Positions 33,898-41,030 of a stretch of DNA of 64,000 nt are shown piece by piece. This DNA is from Pseudomonadales bacterium. GTDB taxonomy: Bacteria > Pseudomonadota > Gammaproteobacteria > Pseudomonadales > Azotimanducaceae. Under the pieces are notes generated by a model, which ran no database searches, was not told the origin of the DNA, and saw only the letters and a list, made by a program, of their open reading frames with translations. Made by a program: the position numbers and the translations under genes. The stretch lies in contig WLWP01000001.1 of NCBI GenBank assembly GCA_012103505.1, positions 1,860,001 through 1,924,000 on the forward strand. Reading direction: 5' to 3'. Every line of letters begins with the position of its first letter. Position 1 is the stretch's first letter.

Positions 33898-35610
33898 TCA
33901 AGCGCCTTCGACTAATTCTTGATGGACCACCTTACGTCGTACAACCTCGCGTTCCACGTACGTGTGCCACCTTGTCGCAAGCTCTTGCTTATCGCCTTCC
34001 TGTCCGGCTAGTTGTCTAAAAGTAGTCAGAGCAGCGTCTAGATCGCCAAGCTTAACGAAAGTCATCCCTGTGACTAATACGAGATCCGCTTTATCAGAAG
34101 CACCATGTTCCCGGGCTCGCAATAACAGGTGGCTTGCCAAGCTCGGGTGGTGCTCGACCGCCATGCGCGCTAATTCTAAGTAGCGATCGCCATCTTCATC
34201 CAACTCTGCCTGCCACGCCGCGGCCTCAATAGCACGCTGAACTTCAAATTGCTGTTTCCCGACCAAGTGCACGCTTTGCACCAATCCATCCTCAGCAACA
34301 TCGCCACCCTCAGAATCATCATTCAGCGCAAACGTAACCTTGTTACGCACTCCTTCAACGAATGTGACTTTTCCATCTACACGCTCTGGCAGGTAGTGGA
34401 ATTTTGCGACTGCATCCACCGCCGCCTGATCAAATACTTGATCACTGCTCTCTACCACTTTGATATTAGTAGTCTGACCTTCTCCGTTAACATCGAATTC
34501 CAACAACACCCACCCCTCAAGCTTGGCATCCTGCGCCTCTCTCGGATACGTAGGCATCGTTTTGTAGACTGGCATATAACGTCGGTCGGGAGCTGGTTCA
34601 GCACGGACCAAAACCGTCGACCCCAGCAGCACAGCCGCCAGTAAAAACACGGACATGACCGTGTACAGATTCGTTTTAGACACAGAATTTCTCCTTTGCT
34701 CATTATCAATTAAGGCACTGATTCTTCGTTTCAGCGCACTAGGAGCGGCCATTTGCACGACAGGGTCGAGGGCAAGTTTTTTCTTATTCGAACTTGCTAT
34801 ATCTATCAAAAATTGGGCATACGTCTTGGCCTGGAAACCGGCACTTAATACCCGGTCATCGCAAGCACGTTCAATGTCTTGTTTGAGAACTCGAAGTGTC
34901 AGCCATGAAAGCGGGTGCCACCAAAGCAACGCGACGATTACGCGGGCGATAGTGAGAACCAAGAAGTCACGTCGTTGAATGTGGGCGATTTCATGGAGCA
35001 GAGTTGCACGACGTTTCTCCTCACCCCAACCAGCAAAACCAACAGGTACTGCAATCAATGGTCGCAACCAGCCAAACGTAAAACTTGATCGAGAAAAATC
35101 CTGCCAAACAAAACGAACCTTCATCGTCGAGCCAATTTGCTCTTGAGCTCGTTGCAGATCGTGCAGCAGACGTTTATCGGTGACGTTTGCAAGATTGGAT
35201 ATCCTACAGTGCGCACGCCAGATCGAACCAAGTATCCAAATGATCAAACCAACGGAGAACAGAAAAAACACATATTCCCAATCAACGCTAAGCGCAGACT
35301 CCGGGGCGACTGCCGCTGCGGCCTCTGATGGATTAAGAGATGGATTAACTGATGGACCAGTTGATGGACTAATGACAGCAAGATTGGAGGGTGACGAAGC
35401 AGCGATTGAGACAACCATCGGTGCGGTCCAGGCTTGTTCATTCGGAAGCAACAATGGGAACAGGCAGACCAAACAACAAGCAACCAATGCAGAGGTGCCA
35501 ACCAGGGAGCGCCAGGCCGAACTGACTCGTTTGGCAAAAACCGTAAACAGCAAAGCTAATGACAGGATGATGGATGTCTTAAGAACAATCCCAAGCAACA
35601 ACTCACCCAT
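33898..35610 (-). CDS. BlaR1/MecR1-like M56 metallopeptidase with C-terminal TonB domain
   Basis: 570 residues. Three to four membrane helices surround a zinc-peptidase HExxH motif at 206-210 (LLHEIAHIQRRD). After a helix near residue 315 comes a TonB C-terminal domain (MPTYPREAQDAKLEGWVLLEF), then helical repeats likely TPR-like. The linker at about 78-98 is Ser/Pro-rich and built from degenerate 12-base DNA repeats. The ATG 35610 is behind AAGGAGG and overlaps the BlaI stop by 8 bases. BlaI/M56 pairs regulate antibiotic and copper responses, with the peptidase cleaving the repressor; here the sensor is TonB-fused, so an envelope signal is likely. Confidence 0.9.
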   Translation of the reverse strand: MGELLLGIVLKTSIILSLALLFTVFAKRVSSAWRSLVGTSALVACCLVCLFPLLLPNEQAWTAPMVVSIAASSPSNLAVISPSTGPSVNPSLNPSEAAAAVAPESALSVDWEYVFFLFSVGLIIWILGSIWRAHCRISNLANVTDKRLLHDLQRAQEQIGSTMKVRFVWQDFSRSSFTFGWLRPLIAVPVGFAGWGEEKRRATLLHEIAHIQRRDFLVLTIARVIVALLWWHPLSWLTLRVLKQDIERACDDRVLSAGFQAKTYAQFLIDIASSNKKKLALDPVVQMAAPSALKRRISALIDNEQRRNSVSKTNLYTVMSVFLLAAVLLGSTVLVRAEPAPDRRYMPVYKTMPTYPREAQDAKLEGWVLLEFDVNGEGQTTNIKVVESSDQVFDQAAVDAVAKFHYLPERVDGKVTFVEGVRNKVTFALNDDSEGGDVAEDGLVQSVHLVGKQQFEVQRAIEAAAWQAELDEDGDRYLELARMAVEHHPSLASHLLLRAREHGASDKADLVLVTGMTFVKLGDLDAALTTFRQLAGQEGDKQELATRWHTYVEREVVRRKVVHQELVEGA

Positions 35611-35974
35611 CTTGACCTCCTTCATCCAACATCCGTTGAATTTCTTTGAGTTCCACCTCTGATATATCTGTATCGCTAAATTGCAAAACGGCACTAATAG
35701 TCGCCTTCGGCGATCCTTGGAAAAAAGTTTGCATCACTCTTTGTAGCGCTTGCTTGCTGGCAGTTGAAGGATCGTCCACTGGTAGATAAAGATGTCTGGC
35801 CCCGTCGCGGGCCGTTTGCAAGTAACCTTTATCGACGAGCCGAGATAAACTGGCGCGAACAGAGGAGTAAGAAGAGCCCTCTGGCAGCCGATCTTGCACG
35901 TCACTAACACTTATGCTCGGCTGGGCATAAAGTATGTCCATGATTTGGCGCTCTTTGGCAGTCAGCCGTTCCAT
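35603..35974 (-). CDS. BlaI/MecI-type transcriptional repressor
   Basis: 123 residues. Winged-helix motifs: LTAKERQIMDILY, SISVSDVQDRLPEGSSYSSVRASLSRLVDKGYLQ (recognition helix) and RHLYLPVDD, as in BlaI. These repressors bind dyads and dissociate after proteolysis by the M56 partner. The overlapping downstream peptidase gene forms the pair. It likely binds its own promoter region, which holds octamer repeats and two palindromes (separate entries). The classical BlaI TACA-N-TGTA operator was not seen. Confidence 0.93.
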   Translation of the reverse strand: MERLTAKERQIMDILYAQPSISVSDVQDRLPEGSSYSSVRASLSRLVDKGYLQTARDGARHLYLPVDDPSTASKQALQRVMQTFFQGSPKATISAVLQFSDTDISEVELKEIQRMLDEGGQDG

Positions 35975-36000
35975 ATCATCCCCCCTCTCAATCCCACTGG

Positions 36001-36064
36001 TTAACCTCTTAACCTCTTAACCTCTTAACCTCTTAACCTCTTAACCTCTTAACCTCTTAACCTA
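36001..36064. repeat. (TTAACCTC)8 octamer tandem repeat upstream of blaI-like gene
   Basis: Seven perfect TTAACCTC copies plus TTAACCTA fill 36001-36064 without interruption. On the coding strand the unit is GAGGTTAA. The array is flanked by CCACTGG (35994-36000) and CTAGTGG (36062-36068), almost an inverted repeat. It lies 27-90 bases upstream of the repressor start, so copy-number change would alter promoter or leader geometry. Confidence 0.95.
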
Positions 36065-36101
36065 GTGGTTATCACTGCGGTTAACCTTTGGCTCCCAGAA
36101 A

Positions 36102-36134
36102 TGCTCATTAATAAGCACTGCTCAATAATGAGCA
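36102..36134. promoter_or_regulatory. Two adjacent 16-base palindromes, probable operator pair
   Basis: TGCTCATTAATAAGCA (36102-36117) and TGCTCAATAATGAGCA (36119-36134) are near-perfect palindromes, one base apart, with consensus TGCTCANTAATNAGCA; their centres are 17 bases apart. This looks like a dimer-dimer operator. It is about 130-160 bases upstream of the BlaI-like gene and 28 bases downstream of the stop of the gene ending at 36162, so it probably serves the repressor operon. The regulator is unknown. Confidence 0.65.
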
Positions 36135-36161
36135 CCTTCTGTTCGAAACGCAAGATTTATT

Positions 36162-36488
36162 TTAAGTCCACCACATGCCCGTATTTACACGGCAATCCAG
36201 ACTGTCTAACGCGAGGTGTATGAGAAGCCCTAGCCCAACAATTCGAGTTCGTTCGTGGGCAAACAAGGCAAGGTAGCACCCGATTGGAATCAACGTGTGC
36301 AGGGGATGAAAACCTACGCTGCAACGACCTGGGTCATAAATCGGCGTTGCTAAAAGATGGTCCACATCGATCAACATGCCAACCATCAAGATTAAGAAAA
36401 CAGCAAACCAGTTCGATTCGGGTCTATGTTTCGCCCAAAAGTAAGAAACACCCGCAGGCACCAACACATGCAAAACAAGATGCAACAC
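36162..36488 (-). CDS. DUF6122-like small membrane protein
   Basis: 108 residues with about three helices. The run LVGMLIDVDHLLATPIYDP has the Asp-His-rich membrane motif shared with metal-dependent YdjM-like hydrolases, and FHPLHTLIPIG follows; it is probably a minimal member of the DUF457/DUF6122 group. Its ATG 36488 is three bases after the TauD-type gene stop. Function is unknown; metal binding is inferred from the conserved Asp/His. Confidence 0.75.
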   Translation of the reverse strand: MLHLVLHVLVPAGVSYFWAKHRPESNWFAVFLILMVGMLIDVDHLLATPIYDPGRCSVGFHPLHTLIPIGCYLALFAHERTRIVGLGLLIHLALDSLDCRVNTGMWWT

Positions 36489-36491
36489 GCG

Positions 36492-37571
36492 CTACTGTGT
36501 CTTGTAAAAGGGTCGATCTCCAGAAACTGTAACTCGGCGTAAAAGACGCTGGTGGGGATAGTAGTCGCTGGCGGCGTAGTGTTGCGCAGCCCGATTGTCC
36601 CAAAATGCGATCGAGCCCGGTTCCCACTTAAACAGACAAATGTATTCTGGTCGAGCATGTTGCTTCAGTAGAAGACTCACCAGTTCACGGCTTGTATCTT
36701 CAGGCAATCGCTCGCCAGAATGTACATCAAACAACGAGTTGTGGCGCAGAAATCCGCCATGAATGTAGAGCGCTGTTTTGCCTGTTTCAGGATGAGTACG
36801 CAGCAGCGGATGCGAGACCCCAAAAGGGATTTCATTTTTCAGATCCGCCACGAGCGAATCCGGCAGCTTCCTCTTACCGGCACCGAGAAAGATCCTGTAG
36901 TCATTAACGCCATGCAGAGTTTGTAATCTTTCTTGGATCGCGACCGGGAGTCCGAGATAGGCCGCATGGCTGTCGGAAAAAAGTGTGTCGCCGCCATACG
37001 GAGGCACTTCGATACACTGTGCGATCGAGCCCAGCGATGGCCTCTCCATCCAGGTCACATCCGTATGCCAGCCATTCTCGGTTCCAGGGTTGTCTGCGCC
37101 GTGACGAATTTCCAAGATAAACGGATTTGACCCACCTTTACCGAACGGGAAAGCATCAAGCTCTCCAAAGCAGCGCGAAAAATCTACCTGCTGATCTTCC
37201 GTTAAGTGTTGGTCGCGAAAGAATACTACTTTTCGCTCCAGCAACGTTTGACGTATAAACGCAACAAAATCTGCGTGCCGACTAGTCTTTAGGTCTATGC
37301 CATGAATCACCGTACCAATGGTCAAACCTAAGTGTTCAAACTCAGCCTCGAAGGCTTCCGCTTGAACCCGAAGCTCGTCCGATATTGGCTGCTCGGACAT
37401 CTGCTCATATTCTAACGCGACACCTAAACCTGTCCGGTCAAATGAAGGGAAAAGCTCTTCTCTGGAACGACCGTTAGCTCCAATGTCTGCAACCATCTGC
37501 GATCGCGCTTGACTTAGGCGTTCGGAAAAGTTGATCGCCGATTCATTATATTGCATCGCGCTTTTTGTCAC
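36492..37571 (-). CDS. TauD/TfdA-type Fe(II)/2-oxoglutarate dioxygenase
   Basis: 359 residues from GTG 37571, which overlaps the upstream stop as GTGA and has AAGGGGA upstream. Iron ligands: His-x-Asp in GWHTDVTWMERPS and the distal His in NRAAQHYAASDYYP; Arg in RLLRRVTVSGD binds 2-oxoglutarate. VVFFRDQHLTEDQQVDFSRCFGE is the entry signature. The 70-residue N-terminal extension is longer than in TauD and holds no known domain. It may release sulfite, or hydroxylate another acid. Coupled to the gene at 37568-38752. Confidence 0.9.
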   Translation of the reverse strand: MTKSAMQYNESAINFSERLSQARSQMVADIGANGRSREELFPSFDRTGLGVALEYEQMSEQPISDELRVQAEAFEAEFEHLGLTIGTVIHGIDLKTSRHADFVAFIRQTLLERKVVFFRDQHLTEDQQVDFSRCFGELDAFPFGKGGSNPFILEIRHGADNPGTENGWHTDVTWMERPSLGSIAQCIEVPPYGGDTLFSDSHAAYLGLPVAIQERLQTLHGVNDYRIFLGAGKRKLPDSLVADLKNEIPFGVSHPLLRTHPETGKTALYIHGGFLRHNSLFDVHSGERLPEDTSRELVSLLLKQHARPEYICLFKWEPGSIAFWDNRAAQHYAASDYYPHQRLLRRVTVSGDRPFYKTQ

Positions 37572-38752
37572 GTTGTGTCCCCTTTGCCGTCTTGTTCTTT
37601 GGCCTGCTGTCGTTTCTGTGTATGCGGGTGCATGATGCCAGCTCCCGGCGGCCAAACATCTGGATCTGACTTTACCCGCTGGCATATGTTCTGAGCATGC
37701 TGCGATAGGCACTGAAATATTTCATCTGGCATAGTTCGCTCAAACCATGAGTCGTCTAGCCACTGGGCGCCGTATTCAACATTCGGCATCGCCCGAACCT
37801 GGCGACCAACATTGGGCGTCGCTCCATGCCAGGCACGACTGTCTCTGAAAACACCTGCCCCGGCAGAAGCGCCAACAAGCGTACTCAACCGCATCCACTC
37901 TGGTTCATCTTCCTGACTCGGCGGTGCAAATGGCATTGCGTGGGATCCTGGGATATGGCGTATCGGGCCGTTCTCCCAGGTTAGATCGCTCATAAAGAAG
38001 TTAATCGTAATAACCGGCGGCGTCCTCACTAGGATCATTTGCTGACTGCGTGGATCCAAAGTTTGGTCAGCTCGCCACCGAGGTTTTATCCCTACGCCCT
38101 CTGCGTGAGCGATACGTTCTTGACTGACCTGATAGTCCTCTTTGAAATCAACGTGCAGGTTCTGGTACTCGATGGATCCCGGTAAGCAGACATCACCCCC
38201 AGCTCCTATCACGTTATATCCGAGCGGACCGAATAGCTTCTGTAAGATGGGCGTCGTTGTATCTAAATCGACAACCGAGCTCCAACGATCATCGTGCAGC
38301 AATTGCCTCGACGCCGAACTGGTTCCATAACTGTATCTGTGCGGAAGCCGAAAAGATTCCGTCAGATATTTCCGATTGCCCTCGCCTGGAATTTCTAGAA
38401 TCTTGCTGAGCTGGTCCACACACCCGTCACGCAAACTTGCTAACTTGTCGGCATCAAGCAGATCTCGAACCACGACAAAACCATCTCGATAGAACACGCG
38501 CGCTATTCGTTCCAAATCAGACGGGGCACAAATCTCCACTTGTGGGAGTCCATTGTGCTGTCGCAGGGCTTCCCGTAACGCCTCAACACCCGGATCATCG
38601 TACCGTCGAAAGGTTGGCGCACGCGGATCTCGTTGTGGAGCCTCAAACAGGGACACAGCGCCTTCGCCATCTGCAGTCTCATTCGGTGCAGTAAACCCGC
38701 ACCAACCTACTGGGCAATCTTCGGTTACGGACAAGTACTCTAGCTCAGACAT
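37568..38752 (-). CDS. PhyH-like Fe(II)/2-oxoglutarate dioxygenase
   Basis: 394 residues from ATG 38752. VFYRDGFVVVRDLLDADKL is the PhyH N-terminal signature. The iron motif is His-x-Asp in YQNLHVDFKED; the distal His is in SRAWHGATPNVGRQVRAMPN with Arg a few residues on. The insertion about 80 residues before the distal half (IAHAEGVGIKPRWRADQ) is unusual for PhyH proteins. It forms an operon with the TauD-type gene, a stack of two oxygenases on one message. The substrate is unknown. Confidence 0.85.
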   Translation of the reverse strand: MSELEYLSVTEDCPVGWCGFTAPNETADGEGAVSLFEAPQRDPRAPTFRRYDDPGVEALREALRQHNGLPQVEICAPSDLERIARVFYRDGFVVVRDLLDADKLASLRDGCVDQLSKILEIPGEGNRKYLTESFRLPHRYSYGTSSASRQLLHDDRWSSVVDLDTTTPILQKLFGPLGYNVIGAGGDVCLPGSIEYQNLHVDFKEDYQVSQERIAHAEGVGIKPRWRADQTLDPRSQQMILVRTPPVITINFFMSDLTWENGPIRHIPGSHAMPFAPPSQEDEPEWMRLSTLVGASAGAGVFRDSRAWHGATPNVGRQVRAMPNVEYGAQWLDDSWFERTMPDEIFQCLSQHAQNICQRVKSDPDVWPPGAGIMHPHTQKRQQAKEQDGKGDTT

Positions 38753-38822
38753 CTTCAGACTTATTTTCGGCAACAAAAATGTTAGGGTGCTTTCGGATCA
38801 ACACTCAGGTCAGGAGAATAAC

Positions 38823-39371
38823 ATGCACACACTCGAATTCGCTGTCGCTTCCAATCAACCGGCCCTATGCGCAGAACTTGCGGCCGATTTGAACGGCCAC
38901 CTATACGTTGACGAGCGTGGCGCCAAGGGTCTCCCTTTCCAAGCTCTGTTAACGGCGACAACGGATACGCTATCCAAGCTTCTACCTGCTGCAGACGTTG
39001 GCCTCTACGTTATTTGTCGGCGCCTCGTTAAACCCGGAACGCCAAAGAAGATCGGTTTGTTTCCAATGATCCATCACCCTGAAAAAACCCATGAAGAATG
39101 CGATGCCCACTGGCGCGACAATCACGCACCGCTGGCATTGGTGCATCACATTCACATGACGCACTACAGCCAATTGAGTGTGGTACATACAGTTCAAGGG
39201 GAAGCCTTCGATGGTTTTGCCCTTTGTGGATTCGAATCAGAAGAGGATATAAGAGAGCGTTTCTTCACCACGAAAGAAAGTGTGCAGGTTATCAATGACG
39301 ACGTGAAGAAGTTCGCTGACGTGACGAAATCACCAAGACGCTTGATCGCGACACCAACCCATATGGCCTGA
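38823..39371 (+). CDS. EthD domain protein
   Basis: 182 residues from ATG 38823, with AGGAG seven bases upstream. The EthD domain is seen in IGLFPMIHHPEKTHEECDAHWRDNHAPLALVHH, the family dimeric alpha/beta barrel found beside oxygenases in degradation of ethers, polyketide oxidation or as small ligand carriers. Divergent from the two dioxygenase genes, so a linked role is likely. Length above the usual 100 residues reflects an N-terminal extra part (about 1-80) resembling a second half-barrel. Confidence 0.8.
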   Translation: MHTLEFAVASNQPALCAELAADLNGHLYVDERGAKGLPFQALLTATTDTLSKLLPAADVGLYVICRRLVKPGTPKKIGLFPMIHHPEKTHEECDAHWRDNHAPLALVHHIHMTHYSQLSVVHTVQGEAFDGFALCGFESEEDIRERFFTTKESVQVINDDVKKFADVTKSPRRLIATPTHMA

Positions 39372-39400
39372 ATCGGTCGTATGCATCAGCGTCGCCACCG

Positions 39401-39940
39401 TCACTCTAATACAAGCTGGCTCGACGTGAAGCCCACAAAAACCGTCAACAAGAGACCGGTAACAACAACAGTGTGGAAGATGCGATTTTTGATAACCGCA
39501 AGAGATAGCAGAAATCCCACTATAAACAATCGGGCTTCGAGCGATTCGAGCCCTGCAGCGAAGCCAAATAGCGAAGCAAACAAGGGACCACACGCCCACG
39601 CAAGAAAGGTTGCAACACGATTTTCGTAGTATTGGTCTTCGGCAGACTTGTCAGAAGACCAATCCACTTTTATAAATTGTGCGCTGAGCGCTAGGGCAAT
39701 CGCTGATGCCACCTGCAGGAGAAACATTGGCAGCGTCCACGTGACCTCAACAGCGCGCCAAAAGGTCCATAGATACATAAGAATAACCGTGAGCAGCAAA
39801 CAACTCGCGATTAATTGCAGCCAGTAGATCTCAAACTCCTGGCGGTGCCGGAATTGCTCACCGAGGTTGCGCAAGAGATCAGTTAAGCCCAAACCCAAAA
39901 TGACCGCGACCGTAACTTGAACAAACTCAAACTGGCTCAA
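39401..39940 (-). CDS. Membrane protein, unknown
   Basis: 179 residues with about five hydrophobic segments (near 5-22, 42-62, 70-92, 110-130, 150-175). Opening SQFEFVQVTVAVILGLGLTDLLRN is typical of an unassigned multi-TM family. No motif for transport or catalysis was recognised. It follows the TonB-domain gene on the same strand after 33 bases, and may share its transcript. Confidence 0.75.
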   Translation of the reverse strand: MSQFEFVQVTVAVILGLGLTDLLRNLGEQFRHRQEFEIYWLQLIASCLLLTVILMYLWTFWRAVEVTWTLPMFLLQVASAIALALSAQFIKVDWSSDKSAEDQYYENRVATFLAWACGPLFASLFGFAAGLESLEARLFIVGFLLSLAVIKNRIFHTVVVTGLLLTVFVGFTSSQLVLE

Positions 39941-39973
39941 GCATTGTCTCCGGCTAAAACTGAGGTTGCCAAG

Positions 39974-41030
39974 TCAGCCTTCAGCGACGTTGAAAGTTGT
40001 GCCAGGGTCTCCGATCACAATTAGCCGACAGGCGTCCCAATCTTCGTGGACAGTATACTCAACCCCTTCTTGATGATTAAAACCAACGTAGCCTTTGTCA
40101 CAATGAAGGCGTATCTCGGCGACGTCTCCCTCCACGCTGGTCAGAGCAAAGGAATTCCTCGACAAAGAATGGTTGTAGTAGTTATCTCGTCGGATCCAAC
40201 CCTTCGCCACCAGTTGCTGATCCCCATCGAGGATCTCTGCCACTTCTGTTTGGACCCTCTCAATTTGCCCTTTGGTTTCTAGCGAAACCTCCCTCTCTAA
40301 AAGGGATTTCGCGGTGGCAAGTGCCGCTGCGAGATTGCCGTGCTTTAGCTCTAAATTCAGTTTCAATTGCAGAACTTGTAGACTGGCAGCCTCGCTGAGA
40401 AAGCTTCGCCCCTTGTCAAAGAAAGCAGCTCGAACCAGCGCATCATATTGTTGCGTCTCATCACCCCATTGCCTGGCGAACCTGAAAAGCCCCATTTGAA
40501 AGTAAGCCTCCTCATAGAGATTTCGATCCATTTTCTCTAACAGCTCCACTCTTTCTTTAGCTACCTCGTGCTCGTTGTCCGAAATAGCCTTTATCAATCG
40601 TCGATAACGGGATACAAATTTTGTACCGGCGCCAACTTCCCCGCCTTGGAGTTCGAACGTAATCCTAAAGCTCGTTCCAGAATCGATGGGAACGCCGTCT
40701 AAGAGCGCGGGCTCGTAGCGCATGAGTTCTGCCGCTTTTACAGCTGCTTCCTCAAAACGTAAATCATCCGAAGAGTTTGTCACAGTGACATCGTAAGGCT
40801 TCCCCTCCGGATCAATCATCATACTCATGGTCACCCACCCCTCACGCCCTTGCACTAGATAGGCGCGGGGATACCGTGGTGTTTTGACCTCCACCCGTTT
40901 AGGAGGCTCAAACGTTCGCACATCGAACGCTTCATTGCTCTCCGAAGGTTCTTCTGCAGTTTGTGCTATGGCTAATGACGGTAAAAAAACCGAATACAAC
41001 AACTGCGGCAAACTTAGCCAAACTATTCAC
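39974..41030 (-). pseudogene. TonB C-terminal domain protein, signal peptide broken by extra base in T7 run
   Basis: The body frame reads IAQTAEEPSESNEAF, then a TonB C-terminal domain (TPRYPRAYLVQGREGWVTMSM, MRYEPALLDG) similar to the end of the M56 protein, then helical repeats. Its only in-frame start is a TTG (41011) giving a poor, uncharged N-terminus. In another frame, GTG 41030 overlaps the upstream stop and encodes MNSLAKFAAVVVFGF, a good signal peptide start. Removing one T from the seven at 40983-40989 (minus strand) joins MNSLAKFAAVVVFGF to LPSLAIAQTAEE, with an AIA-Q cleavage site, total 351 residues. It is either a real lesion or an assembly error. Confidence 0.68.

Noticed and set aside
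36001-36064. CRISPR array
   Set aside because: Period is 8 bases with no spacers and no cas genes in the window.
40983-40989. T_TTT_TTT as a -1 programmed frameshift site in the TonB-domain gene
   Set aside because: The required shift is +1 (or -2), not -1, so the classical mechanism does not fit. A homopolymer indel is simpler.
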